A stretch of 32,554 bases of DNA from Bradyrhizobium altum (lineage in GTDB: Bacteria; Pseudomonadota; Alphaproteobacteria; Rhizobiales; Xanthobacteraceae). The stretch spans positions 1 through 32,554 of the forward strand of contig NZ_JACMYP010000075.1 of the NCBI RefSeq assembly GCF_020889705.1, given 5' to 3'. The notes beneath the pieces were generated by a model. That model did no database searches. It was given only the letters and a program-made list of their open reading frames with translations, and was not told the origin of the DNA. Positions 23,337 through 32,254 of the stretch are shown piece after piece (position 1 is the stretch's first letter; each line of letters starts with the position of its first letter). Both the position numbers and the translations under genes were made by a program.

Positions 23337-23608
23337 GGTCATCGCCGCGACGGCGACCCCGGCGCCGAAGGCTGCCGGCGCCTGATGTCCAGTCTCCCGA
23401 AACCGGCTGCCGGCTGGATGTCCCCGGATGCGTCAAGGAGGCCGGCATCTCGCCGGACAAGGCCTGACGTCACCCTGTGCCGGAATCGGCCACCGGCGGC
23501 CCCGGGTGACACGGGTCACACCGCCGGCCGGCGAAGGGCTTCAGCATGTTTCCCCAAAGCCCGTAATTTCCCGTATATTGGGGCGCATTGGACCCCGGCC
23601 TTGATGAC
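23337..23608. other. 272-base spacer before kinase gene
   Basis: It holds GC-rich short inverted repeats around ccggcgccgaaggctgccggcgcc (23356-23382 area) that could slow or end transcription of the EamA gene. No T-run, RNA gene or clear promoter was seen. Confidence 0.4.
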
Positions 23609-26290
23609 ATGACCGCTGAATTGCCGCCGAATTCGCAAGCGCCGCGTGCGTTCTCCCTCTCCATTGGCCAGCTCACGTTCGGCAGCTTCCTGCTGGTGCT
23701 GGCTGTGATCATCATCACGTCCACCGCCAGCGTGATCGCGATCCGGCACATCGATACGACCTTCGCCGAGCTGCAGCGGCTGCAAAGCGTCGGCGACATC
23801 GCCGAGGATATCGATCGTCGCACCAACGAGCTGCGGCTGGCGGCGCGGGACTTCGTCACCGAGCCCGGAAACCAGTCGGCCCAGGTCGCAGAGGCGGCCC
23901 AGTCGCTGAGCGAGATCCTGAAGAAGACCCGGATCGAGCTGGCGCCCGAGCAGCAGGACATGATCGACGGCGTCACCCAGCGGCTGGCGACCTATCGCAG
24001 CGGGATCGAGCGCATCTCGGCGCTGCTCAGTCGCCGCGCGGAAATTGTCGGCGGGCTGCCGCCGCTGCGCGATGCGTTCGACAAGGCGGTCGCCGCGAGC
24101 GATGATGCGGCGCTGGCCAACACGCTGTCGCAGGCGCAGAGCCGCATTGCCACCGCGCTCCTGGCGCACAACACGTCGGCCGCCGAGCAGGCCGCGCAAA
24201 GCATGCGGGCGATGACCATCGCCGAACCCGCCCTGCGCGGCGCGGTCGACAATTATGCCGAGGCGATCAGCGCGATTTCGGTGCGCGAGGGCCAGATCGC
24301 CGACATCGACCGCGAGGTACTCGGCGCCGAAGGCCGCCTGATTCAGAAGGTCACCGAGCTGCTGCGCGAGCTCAGCTCGCGCCGCGGCCATGTGCTGTCG
24401 CGCGATTTTGCGCGCACGCTGGCGGAGGCAAAATGGCAGAGCATCGTGCTCGGCACGGCGGGGGTGCTGATCGGCCTGTTCGCTTCGGTGCTGGTGGTTC
24501 GCCGCACCGTTCGCCCGCTCGCCCGGATCGCCGGATCGATCCGCAAGGTCGCGGGCGGCGAGAAGAGCGCGTTCATTCCGGGCGCCGATCTCGACAACGA
24601 GATCGGCGACATTGCGCGCGCCGCCGAGGTGTTCCGCCAGACCTTGGTCGATGCCGACAGCGCGCGCGAGGCTGCACTGCGCGCGCTTGCCGAGCAGCGG
24701 CTCGCCGAGGAGAGCTACCACAAGCTGTTCGAGGCATCGGTCGACGGCATCTACGTCACGACGCCGGGCGGCGCGCTGCTCAACGCCAATCCGGCGCTGG
24801 CGCGGATGATGGGCTATGCCACGCCGCAGGACCTGATCAACGGCATCGGCGACATCGCCTCCACCGTCTATGTCGATCCGGCGGCGCGGGAGCAGTACCA
24901 GCAGCTGATGCGGCGCGACGGCACGGTGCGCGACTACGAGTATCAGGTGCGCTCGCGCGACGGCACCGTGCTGTGGCTGTCCGATTCCGCGACCGTCGTA
25001 CGCAACGACGAGGGCGAGGTGGTCCGCTACGAGGGCACGGTGCGCGACATCACCGACCAGAAGCGCGCCGAGGATGCCATCGCCGAAGGCCGCCGGCTGT
25101 TGCAGATGGTTATCGACACGGTGCCCGCCGTCATCAACGTCAAGGAACGCAACCTGCGCTACGTGCTGATGAACCGCTACATGGCGGGCATCTTCGGCAT
25201 CGAGCCGCAGGACGCGATCGGCCAGACCACCGCCGAGCTGATGTTGCGCTATGGCGCAGCCAAGACCGACGAGAACGACAAGCGCGTCCTGTCGGCGCGC
25301 CGCGAGCTTGGTTTCTATGAGGAAGAGTACAAGGACGCAGCCGGCAACATGCGGCAATGGCTCGTCAACAAGCTACCGATCCTCGATGCCCAGGGCGATA
25401 TCGAGAACATCGTCACGGTCGCGCTCGACATCGGCGAGCGCAAGCGCTCCGAACAGGAAATGCGCAAGGCGAGGGACTCCGCGGAGGCGGCGCTGCGCAA
25501 TCTGCGGGAAACCCAGAATTCGCTGATCGAGGCCGAGAAGCTCGCCGCGCTCGGCCGCCTGGTCGCCGGCGTCGCCCATGAGGTCAACAATCCCGTCGGC
25601 ATCAGCCTCACGGTGGCCTCCGCGCTGGAGCGTAAGACCGCGAACTTCGCGACCCAGGTCGAGCGCGGCGACCTGCGCCGCTCGAGCCTCAACGACTTCC
25701 TGAACACGGCGCGGGATGCCTCCTCGCAGCTGGTCGCCAATCTGAACCGCGCCGCGGAGCTGATCCAGTCGTTCAAGCAGGTCGCCGCGGACCGCAATTA
25801 TTCGGACCAGCGCACCTTCGATCTCGGCGATCTCACCGAGCAGGTGGTGATGAGTCTGCGGCCCGGCCTGCGCAAGCACAATCTGACGCTCAACGTCGAT
25901 TGCGAGCCCAACCTGATCATGAATTCCTATCCCGGACCGTACGGCCAGGTGCTGACCAACCTGTTCCTCAACGCGGTCGCGCATGCGTTCCCGGACGGCA
26001 AGGCCGGCGAGGTCGAGATCCAGGTGCACGCCTCCGGCAACGACTATGTCGAGGTGATCTTCGCCGACGATGGCTGCGGCATGAGCCTCGACGTGCGCCG
26101 CCGCGCCTTCGATCCGTTCTTCACGACGCGGCGCGATCAGGGTGGCACTGGGCTCGGGCTGCACATCGTCTACAGCATCGTCACCAATCGCCTCGGCGGC
26201 CGGCTCTCGCTCGATTCCGCGCCGGGCAACGGCACCCGCATCCAGATGATCCTGCCGCGCGTCGCGCCGCTGGAGCAGGCCGCGGAGTAG
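23609..26290 (+). CDS. Membrane-bound PAS sensor histidine kinase
   Basis: About 893 residues. A first membrane helix lies at about 22-45 (FLLVLAVIIITSTASVIAI). A long helical periplasmic sensor region of some 230 residues follows, with a second helix at about 277-297. HAMP (about 298-350) leads into two PAS domains (about 368-480, starting YHKLFEASVDGIYVTTPGG, and about 490-615, QMVIDTVPAVINVKERNLRY). The phosphoacceptor is His657 in GRLVAGVAHEVNNPVG. The ATPase domain has the N box LFLNAVAHAF (about 785), DDGCGM (about 820) and GGTGLGLHIV (about 845). No receiver domain is fused and no response regulator lies beside it, so its partner is elsewhere. The ATG at 23609 is preferred; a TTG at 23588 would add seven residues and has GGGGCG upstream. 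Confidence 0.93.
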   Translation: MTAELPPNSQAPRAFSLSIGQLTFGSFLLVLAVIIITSTASVIAIRHIDTTFAELQRLQSVGDIAEDIDRRTNELRLAARDFVTEPGNQSAQVAEAAQSLSEILKKTRIELAPEQQDMIDGVTQRLATYRSGIERISALLSRRAEIVGGLPPLRDAFDKAVAASDDAALANTLSQAQSRIATALLAHNTSAAEQAAQSMRAMTIAEPALRGAVDNYAEAISAISVREGQIADIDREVLGAEGRLIQKVTELLRELSSRRGHVLSRDFARTLAEAKWQSIVLGTAGVLIGLFASVLVVRRTVRPLARIAGSIRKVAGGEKSAFIPGADLDNEIGDIARAAEVFRQTLVDADSAREAALRALAEQRLAEESYHKLFEASVDGIYVTTPGGALLNANPALARMMGYATPQDLINGIGDIASTVYVDPAAREQYQQLMRRDGTVRDYEYQVRSRDGTVLWLSDSATVVRNDEGEVVRYEGTVRDITDQKRAEDAIAEGRRLLQMVIDTVPAVINVKERNLRYVLMNRYMAGIFGIEPQDAIGQTTAELMLRYGAAKTDENDKRVLSARRELGFYEEEYKDAAGNMRQWLVNKLPILDAQGDIENIVTVALDIGERKRSEQEMRKARDSAEAALRNLRETQNSLIEAEKLAALGRLVAGVAHEVNNPVGISLTVASALERKTANFATQVERGDLRRSSLNDFLNTARDASSQLVANLNRAAELIQSFKQVAADRNYSDQRTFDLGDLTEQVVMSLRPGLRKHNLTLNVDCEPNLIMNSYPGPYGQVLTNLFLNAVAHAFPDGKAGEVEIQVHASGNDYVEVIFADDGCGMSLDVRRRAFDPFFTTRRDQGGTGLGLHIVYSIVTNRLGGRLSLDSAPGNGTRIQMILPRVAPLEQAAE

Positions 26291-26339
26291 GCGGGCCCGG
26301 CGTCCCTCCGAGCCCAATCTCCATCATCCAAGCTGTGGT

Positions 26340-27710
26340 CTATCGCCTTGTCTCGCTGACAAGCAGATTCTTGTAGACCTTTCCGCCCTTCATGATGACC
26401 ATGAAATTCCTTGCGGGATCTTCGACGAGCTTGATGTTGTCGATCGGATTGCCGTCGACGAGGAGTAGATCGGCCAGCGCGCCTTCCTCGACGACACCGA
26501 GCTTGCCGGGATATGGATTTCGCAGGCCCGACAGGCTCATGAGTTCCGCATTCGTCGATGTCGCCATGATCAGCGCTTCAGCCGGCGTATACCAGCGAGT
26601 GAGGTTGACCAGCATGGCGCCTTGCCGATCCGCCAATGCCTTCGAAAACAGAACGTCGGTGCCGAATGCGGTCTTGATTCCGTATTTCTTCGCCAGCGCA
26701 TAGACCCGGTCGGTTCCGGCAACCACTTGCCGCATCTTGTCCTGCTCCGCGGGCCCAAGGGCATTTGCGGCTGTCAGATCGAGAAAGGGTTGCGTGCTCA
26801 ACCAGATTCCTTTCTCGGCCATCAGTCGGGCCGTCGTGTCGTCCATCAGGTGCGCATGCTCGATGCACCTGGCACCGGCCGCGATCGACCGCTGGATAGC
26901 GACCGGCGTGTAGGCATGCGTGGCGACATAGGTACCCCAGTTCGTGGCCGCTTCGACGGCGGCGCGTAACTCGGGCTCCGTGAACGTGGCCACGTCGAGC
27001 GGACTGAACGGCGATGCCACGCCACCGCCGGCGGTGAGCTTGACCTGCGAAGCTCCTTGCATGAGTTGCTCACGTGCCCGCACGCGAACCTCGTCCGGAC
27101 TGTCCGCAATCATGCTGCCGCCAATCTTCTCCATACGGCTGAGCATGCCGCCGATCGTGCGTGGCAGATCGGACAGTTGCCGGAAATCGCCATGGCCGCT
27201 GGTAATGGTGATTATCGCGCCGGATGGATAGATGCGGGGGCCGACCACGAGATCTTCGTCAATGGCTCGTTTGAGCCCAAAGGTCGGTCCACCCATGTCA
27301 CGAACGGTCGTGAAGCCCCGCATCAGCGTGTCGGTCGCTTCGGCGGCCGCGAGCAGATTGTTGTAACCGACGTCGCCGGCGATCGCTGTCGCCGGCGTCG
27401 GGCGCACCAGCATCGCATGCCAATGTGCGTCAATCAGCCCGGGCATCAGGACGCGTTCGCCGCCTTCGATCACTTGAGCATCGACCGTGATCGCCGCAGC
27501 CGAAATCTTCTCGATCCTGTGGTTCCTGACGAGGACATTGGACGGCGCGGAGAGTGCGCTGTTCTTTCCGTCGAAAATGCGGACGTTCCGGAACAGGATC
27601 GCGGACTCCTGTTGTGCCTGCGCAGCAGGCAAGACGGCGGGAGTCATTCCGATCGCGGCAAGCAGCGCGAAAACTCCGACGAGTCCGCCCGGTATTCTCA
27701 AACCTGACAT
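26340..27710 (-). CDS. Exported amidohydrolase (imidazolonepropionase/prolidase-like)
   Basis: A 456-residue metal-dependent hydrolase with a Sec signal peptide (hydrophobic GVFALLAAIGMTPAVLPAAQA, cleavage near residue 32). The amidohydrolase barrel is shown by H96-W-H98 in LIDAHWHAML, Lys224 in SQVKLTAGGG (bridging, probably carboxylated), His265 in VATHAYT, EHAH at 284-287 and Asp352 in AFGTDVLF. GKLGVVEEGALADLLLVDGNP is the standard return of the beta-sandwich domain. Relatives cleave Xaa-Pro or Xaa-Arg dipeptides or acyl-amino acids, so the substrate may be a periplasmic peptide. It is the last gene of the minus-strand group and meets the kinase gene tail to tail. Confidence 0.92.
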   Translation of the reverse strand: MSGLRIPGGLVGVFALLAAIGMTPAVLPAAQAQQESAILFRNVRIFDGKNSALSAPSNVLVRNHRIEKISAAAITVDAQVIEGGERVLMPGLIDAHWHAMLVRPTPATAIAGDVGYNNLLAAAEATDTLMRGFTTVRDMGGPTFGLKRAIDEDLVVGPRIYPSGAIITITSGHGDFRQLSDLPRTIGGMLSRMEKIGGSMIADSPDEVRVRAREQLMQGASQVKLTAGGGVASPFSPLDVATFTEPELRAAVEAATNWGTYVATHAYTPVAIQRSIAAGARCIEHAHLMDDTTARLMAEKGIWLSTQPFLDLTAANALGPAEQDKMRQVVAGTDRVYALAKKYGIKTAFGTDVLFSKALADRQGAMLVNLTRWYTPAEALIMATSTNAELMSLSGLRNPYPGKLGVVEEGALADLLLVDGNPIDNIKLVEDPARNFMVIMKGGKVYKNLLVSETRR

Positions 27711-27808
27711 ATCCGATCTCCGCCTGAGTCAGTATCCGGCGCCGGATTCCCAATCCTTCTGTGAAGGAGGGGGCCGGCGCTATCGCGCATCGTTGAGTTG
27801 ACGGGCCA

Positions 27809-28372
27809 CTACGCGGGCCTGGCGGCGGGCTGCCAGGCGTAGGTCAACCATCCGATGCCGTGGGAGAGAAGATCGATGCCTAGCAACATTCCGAGCACCC
27901 ACAGCCCGGTTGCCGGAAATCCCGTCAGGATGACGAGGCCGGCCAGAACGCCGAACACCCCGGACGCCACCATGATCCAGCCGGACTGCTGTCGATGGCC
28001 GATGCCGATCAGCACGCGGACGAAGCCCGAGACGAGCAGCATAAGGCCGAGCACATAGGTCAGGATCAACGCGCCGGTCACCGGCTGGCTCAGGAGGACG
28101 ATGCCGGCTGCAACATAAAGGGCTCCGAGCAGCAGCTGCCACACGAAGCCTCCCCATCCCTTGGTCCAAAAGGCGTGCACGATCTCGAAGCCGCCGGCGA
28201 AGATCGCTGTCCAGCCGATGAAGATGGCACTGATGATGGTGAAGAACACGACATCCCCGAGCACCAGGAGGCCTGCGGCGATCATCGCGATCCCGAGCAG
28301 GATGCGCATCCATAGAGGCGGCGTGGGCAGGCCCGTCAGACCAACCGTGGAACTGTTGCCATAGGTCGTCAT
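27809..28372 (-). CDS. HdeD family membrane protein
   Basis: A 187-residue protein with six hydrophobic helices and little else: LLGIAMIAAGLLVLGDVVFF, IISAIFIGWTAIFAGGFEIVHAF, LLLGALYVAAGIVLL, ILTYVLGLMLLVSGFVRVL, GVFGVLAGLVILTGF and LGMLLGIDLLSHGIGWLTY. The fold and the GGFEIVHAF and GLMLLVSGFVR patterns are those of HdeD, a protein of the E. coli acid-fitness island with an unresolved mechanism at high cell density. CAGGAGGACGAC gives a strong ribosome-binding site. It lies between the amidohydrolase and the small Tat protein, all on one strand. Confidence 0.92.
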   Translation of the reverse strand: MTTYGNSSTVGLTGLPTPPLWMRILLGIAMIAAGLLVLGDVVFFTIISAIFIGWTAIFAGGFEIVHAFWTKGWGGFVWQLLLGALYVAAGIVLLSQPVTGALILTYVLGLMLLVSGFVRVLIGIGHRQQSGWIMVASGVFGVLAGLVILTGFPATGLWVLGMLLGIDLLSHGIGWLTYAWQPAARPA

Positions 28373-28418
28373 GTCGTCCTCCTGATTTCAGGGCACCAAG
28401 CCTCGATACGGGTCAACG

Positions 28419-28709
28419 CTAGCGCCATCCGCAGTGCCGACGGCCGCGATGCCACCAGCAGGTCCAGCGTCGCCGGCGACGCCAGTGACGGCGCGGCGGC
28501 GGGGGCGGCGGTCGAGGTCGCCCAGGCCGTCGACGCGTGTCGACCTGATGAATCGGCGGTCCGGTATCGTTCGCCTTGGTAACGAGGTACTTTTCGAGGG
28601 TGAGCGGCAGCGCCTCGGCGGTCTGCGCCAACAGGCCGGTGCCGAGGCCCGCGGCGACGACACCACCGAGCATGCTCCGCAGCACAATGCGGCGATCGAT
28701 GTCATCCAT
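28419..28709 (-). CDS. Small exported protein with Arg/Pro/Trp-rich tail
   Basis: A 96-residue protein. MDDIDRRIVLRSMLGGVVAAGL resembles a twin-arginine signal, with a likely cleavage after EAL or AEA near residue 34. The mature part ends in a strongly basic segment: PGRPRPPPPPPRRHWRRRRRW, then TCWWHRGRRHCGWR with two cysteines. No named family is assigned, although similar proteins are frequent in Bradyrhizobium. The design parallels the protein at 5986-6282. GGAGCAAGCC precedes the ATG. It lies 46 bases upstream of hdeD and 65 bases downstream of the MFS gene, so one transcript is plausible. Confidence 0.72.
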   Translation of the reverse strand: MDDIDRRIVLRSMLGGVVAAGLGTGLLAQTAEALPLTLEKYLVTKANDTGPPIHQVDTRRRPGRPRPPPPPPRRHWRRRRRWTCWWHRGRRHCGWR

Positions 28710-28774
28710 GGCTTGCTCCTCCGTTCCTTGCCGGCATTTCGCCGCCCTACACGGCGCGGGCGTGCGACCTCCGG

Positions 28775-30427
28775 TCAGGCCGCATGTTCGCGCTTGTCTG
28801 CCGCGTCGTCGTCCGGAATCTCTCCCGGCCGGTAATTCGGCAGATGTCCGGCCGGAATGACCGCCAGCAGGGCCAAGCCTGCCATGATCAACAGCCCGAT
28901 CTTCAGGGCCCGCAGCCGGGCTTCGGTGTTGATCCGAACGGCTTCCTCGACCTGCTGCGGCGTGCCGCTTGTGCCTTCCAGCACGCTGCGCAGCCGGTCA
29001 TTGCTGACGAAGGTGATGTTGTTGAGATCAACCTGGCTCTGCAGCTCTTTCGTCAGCACCGGGCTTGCGGTGATCTTGCCGAGCGCGATCGTGCTCAGGA
29101 GACCGACGAGAAGAGCGCCGGCGACCGCGGTGCCGACGGCGGCCGCCAGATTCTGCGTTGTTCCGCGCAATGACCCGACATCTCCGGCCAATGCCTTGGG
29201 CGAGGCCGTCACCAGGACGTTGAACAGCAGCGTCACCAGAGAGCCCTGGCCGATCCCGAACAGGACGAGGCCAAACAGGACGGGAATCTCGCTCCAGTCG
29301 TTGCGCACCACGAATGCGAGCCAGAGCAGCGCGATTGTGCAGAGTGCAAAGCCGAAGCGGCCGATCTGGCGCGGTGTCAGCCTGTCGTAGACATTGACGA
29401 TGAGCATCGCCGAGAAGAAGACCGTGAGGTTGAACGGCATCATCGCGATCGCCGTCGCGATTGGCGAACGTCCCTGCACGATCTGGATGTAAAGCGGCAC
29501 CGTGAAGTTCAGCGCCGCCTCCAGCGCGACCACTGCGAACAGCGCATAGACTGCACAGCGCTCTTCGGGCGAGTCGATCACCTCCAGCGCCAGCAGCGGC
29601 GTCTTCCCCCCGGCCTGCTGTCGGTGTGTCCAGCTCAGGAAGGCCTGCCCGAGCACGACACCGAGCACGATCATGATCGGTGCCGGCGAAACGCCCAACA
29701 GATCGAACGGCGCGTTGGGGGTGGCGAGCGCCAACCCCCAACGGTTGAGATTGTTGAATCCGAAGCTGATGAGAATAATCGCGCTTGCGGCAAGGGCGAC
29801 GCCGACCAGATCGATCTGGACATCCGGGCGGCCGCGGTCGGCCCTCAGGCGGAAGCTGAGGAGAAAGACGATCGCCGAAGCCGCGATCAGGATCCCGAAC
29901 GCCGGGCGCCACCCGATATAGGTTCCGAGCACGCCGCCGATAACGAATGCCAGCACGCCCGCCGCGGCGCGCGCCGAGCCGAGCGCACCAAGGGCGGTCG
30001 CCTGTTGGCGCCCGGCATAGTTCTCGGCGATCAGGGCAACCAGCGACGGCACGATCACCGCGCCCGCGGCCCCGCAAAGCGCCTGCGCGGAAATCATGAC
30101 GGCGGCCGTCGGGCTGAACGTCATCGTGAGCTGCGAAACGAGGAAGAGCACGACCGCGATGCGGAATACCTGCACGGCCCCGAACTTTTGGGCGAGCTTC
30201 GCGCCAAGCATGACGAACCCCGCCACAAGCATGGAGTAGGCCACGATCCCGGTCGCCACCGTGGTCGGCGGCACGCCGAAGCTCGCCACCATTCCCCCCA
30301 GGGCAACCGGCAACGATGCAACGTTGTACGACATGATCATCTGACCAAGCGCAATCGCGATCATCGGAACCCATGATGCCCGTTCTTCGTGGTGGACGCC
30401 GTCGAACGACATTGTTTGTGCTGCCAT
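28775..30427 (-). CDS. MFS transporter, DHA2 (14-helix) type
   Basis: A 550-residue major-facilitator protein with about 14 membrane helices, the size and layout of EmrB/QacA-type proton-driven exporters. The first helix follows a 19-residue cytoplasmic start (SWVPMIAIALGQMIMSYNVA). The motif A region is MLGAKLAQKFGAVQVFR, and the motif C helix ALGSARAAAGVLAFVIGGVLG is typical of antiporters. A soluble loop (about 470-515) precedes the last helix, and the tail is acidic. The substrate is unknown. It lies 69 bases after glutaminase on the same strand, so the two are likely cotranscribed. Confidence 0.9.
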   Translation of the reverse strand: MAAQTMSFDGVHHEERASWVPMIAIALGQMIMSYNVASLPVALGGMVASFGVPPTTVATGIVAYSMLVAGFVMLGAKLAQKFGAVQVFRIAVVLFLVSQLTMTFSPTAAVMISAQALCGAAGAVIVPSLVALIAENYAGRQQATALGALGSARAAAGVLAFVIGGVLGTYIGWRPAFGILIAASAIVFLLSFRLRADRGRPDVQIDLVGVALAASAIILISFGFNNLNRWGLALATPNAPFDLLGVSPAPIMIVLGVVLGQAFLSWTHRQQAGGKTPLLALEVIDSPEERCAVYALFAVVALEAALNFTVPLYIQIVQGRSPIATAIAMMPFNLTVFFSAMLIVNVYDRLTPRQIGRFGFALCTIALLWLAFVVRNDWSEIPVLFGLVLFGIGQGSLVTLLFNVLVTASPKALAGDVGSLRGTTQNLAAAVGTAVAGALLVGLLSTIALGKITASPVLTKELQSQVDLNNITFVSNDRLRSVLEGTSGTPQQVEEAVRINTEARLRALKIGLLIMAGLALLAVIPAGHLPNYRPGEIPDDDAADKREHAA

Positions 30428-30496
30428 GGCATCCTCCGGCCTGATTGAGGTAGCGATCGGTCGGGCCGCGGGTCCGCCGATCCTGCGCGCATTCGT

Positions 30497-31492
30497 TCAT
30501 TGTTCCGGTTGCGATACGAACAGATCCATGCCCAGCCGCTGCGACAGGAATTTTGCAGCGAGCTGGCCCCTCACGCTGTTGCCAGCCGCATCCAGCGGTG
30601 GGGCGAAAGTCCCGAAACCACCTTTGCCGGGGGACACCGCGACGATGCCGCCGCCAATGCCGCTCTTTCCCGGCAGGCCGATGTCGTAGAGCCAGTCGCC
30701 CGATGTCTCGTACAATCCGGCGGTGACCATCACGGCCAGGACGTAGTGGCACACATCAGCGTCGACCACGCGCTGCCTGGTCACCGGGTTCACGCCGCCG
30801 TCAGCCAGCGTCGCGCCCATCACGGCCAGATCCCTGGCACTGACATTCAGCGAACACTGCCGAGTGTAGAGGTCGGTCGCCTGTTTGGCGTCGCTGTAGA
30901 TCCGGCCATAGCTCTCCAGCAAGCGAGCGATGCTTCGATTGCGGAAATTGGTCTCGGATGCGGACGCGTAGACCTCCTCGTTGAGTGGGAGGTTGCGGCC
31001 GGCGAAGCGCGACAGCCCGCTGTGGATGAATTGCCAGCACTCCTCGATAGACTGTCCCGGCGCGAGGCTCGTCGTCGCGATTGCACCGGCGTTCACCATC
31101 GGATTGGTCCGCCCGTTTCCCTGTTCGATCGCAGCGAGCGAGTTGAACGCCAGTCCGGTGGCGTTGGCACCGAGTTTTTCGCGTGCCGCCTCAGGCCCGA
31201 TCGTCTCGCAGATCAGCGCGAACAAGAACGGCTTCGAGACGCTCATGATGGAGAATTCGTGGTCGACATCGCCCGCACCGTGCACGCGCCCGTTGGTTCC
31301 AACGACACATACGCCGAACAGCTCGCTCGGAACCCGGGCGAGGGCCGGATAGACCTGCGATCTGGTTCCGTCGGTGTTGGACTTGAACCGTCGATGGGCG
31401 TCGTCCACAAGCGACTGCACGATCTCCGGGCCGGGCAGGTGGCCGGTCGAGATGTAGAGCTGTTCTTGGTGATCGAGCGAATGCGACGCCAT
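30497..31492 (-). CDS. glsA: Glutaminase (GlsA family)
   Basis: A 331-residue serine-dependent glutaminase, converting glutamine to glutamate and ammonia in the cytosol. The beta-lactamase-like S-x-x-K is Ser84/Lys87 in FSIMSVSKPFLF. Other family marks are GRTNPMVNAGAIATTSL (about 128-144), ESYGRIYSDAKQATDLYTRQCS with its catalytic tyrosine, and LPGKSGIGGGIVAVSPGKGG near the C-terminus. The start at 31492 has GGAGTG upstream and gives a near-normal length; an upstream ATG at 31594 adds 34 residues unlike the family. It is first in the minus-strand group with the MFS transporter and HdeD. In E. coli the comparable acid-inducible glutaminase (YbaS) works with GadC in glutamine-dependent acid resistance. 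Confidence 0.93.
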   Translation of the reverse strand: MASHSLDHQEQLYISTGHLPGPEIVQSLVDDAHRRFKSNTDGTRSQVYPALARVPSELFGVCVVGTNGRVHGAGDVDHEFSIMSVSKPFLFALICETIGPEAAREKLGANATGLAFNSLAAIEQGNGRTNPMVNAGAIATTSLAPGQSIEECWQFIHSGLSRFAGRNLPLNEEVYASASETNFRNRSIARLLESYGRIYSDAKQATDLYTRQCSLNVSARDLAVMGATLADGGVNPVTRQRVVDADVCHYVLAVMVTAGLYETSGDWLYDIGLPGKSGIGGGIVAVSPGKGGFGTFAPPLDAAGNSVRGQLAAKFLSQRLGMDLFVSQPEQ

Positions 31493-31845
31493 CGCATCAC
31501 TCCGTCGAACGGATTGAACTCCGATCGGCTCCGTTCTAGAACACGATGCGCTTTCCGCAGTCGGCGCCCAAGTTTCAATCGAGTCAATATACAACCGGGG
31601 CTCGGTGCTGCGACCCGACCATCAATTATGTGCGAGGATTGCGGTTGGAACGATGTCCGGTGCTCGATTGAGTGAGCGAGACTGACATAATCGCTTTCAG
31701 TTTGACTCAAACGGCCGATGTCAACGCGACGCGCGATCAACGACAGATTGCAACTTTCCCGTCCGGGAGTAGCATCGTGCGAGCGCACGCGAACCGAGAC
31801 TAGCGAGAAGAACATGGGGCATCATCCGAAGAAGCGAGGCGTACC
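31493..31845. other. 353-base divergent promoter region
   Basis: It separates glsA (minus) from a small membrane protein gene (plus) and should hold both promoters. Noticeable are gagtcaatata at 31581-31591 (TTGACT on the minus strand) and a 13-base palindrome at 31700-31712. No gene or RNA was seen. Confidence 0.5.
31700..31712. promoter_or_regulatory. 13-base palindrome, candidate operator
   Basis: GTTTGACTCAAAC is a perfect inverted repeat with a one-base centre. It lies in the divergent region between glsA and the small membrane protein gene. The related gagtcaa string occurs again at 31581. It could be a regulator site, or chance. Confidence 0.3.
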
Positions 31846-32055
31846 ATGGCGGCGCAAACAAGTGACGGATATTGGTTCCTGGTCAAGAAGTTTGGCGGCC
31901 TTATCTCAATCATTATCGGATGCCTGCTGACCGCTGTTGGCGTGACATTCGAGTCCACCGATACGATTGTTTTCGGTGTCCTGTTTCTGATGCTTGGCGC
32001 CGTCCTGCTGATGCTCAAGATCATGAGACGAAATCAGGAGAGCTCGCCTGGCTAG
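31846..32055 (+). CDS. Small two-helix membrane protein, unknown function
   Basis: A 69-residue protein. A short N-terminus (MAAQTSDGYWFLVKKFG) precedes two hydrophobic helices, about 17-36 (GLISIIIGCLLTAVGVTF) and about 40-60 (DTIVFGVLFLMLGAVLLMLK), and a short basic tail. GAGGCG sits six bases before the ATG. No family is recognised. It is divergent from glsA, which hints at shared regulation but no more. Confidence 0.65.
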   Translation: MAAQTSDGYWFLVKKFGGLISIIIGCLLTAVGVTFESTDTIVFGVLFLMLGAVLLMLKIMRRNQESSPG

Positions 32056-32254
32056 CCTGGGCATCAGCGTCTCCTCGCCGGAGCCAGCGTCTGAGTAGGG
32101 CACAATCGCTGAGGCGCGCGTCGCAGCCGCGGCCAAAGATCGATATTGGATCAGCATTGATCGATGCTCGAACGGCATTGGACCGCCCCCGGCAACGCTC
32201 CTACGGCTCGCTCAGCCGACCCTCGAAAGGGCGGTATCCGCAGGGGAGGAAGAC

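Noticed and set aside
23516..25357. A 613-codon minus-strand frame opposite the histidine kinase
   Set aside because: The plus strand encodes clear HAMP, PAS and kinase motifs; the mirrored frame has none.
29028..30752. A 574-codon minus-strand frame overlapping MFS and glsA genes in another phase
   Set aside because: It is Arg/Gly-rich and crosses two recognised genes and their spacer.
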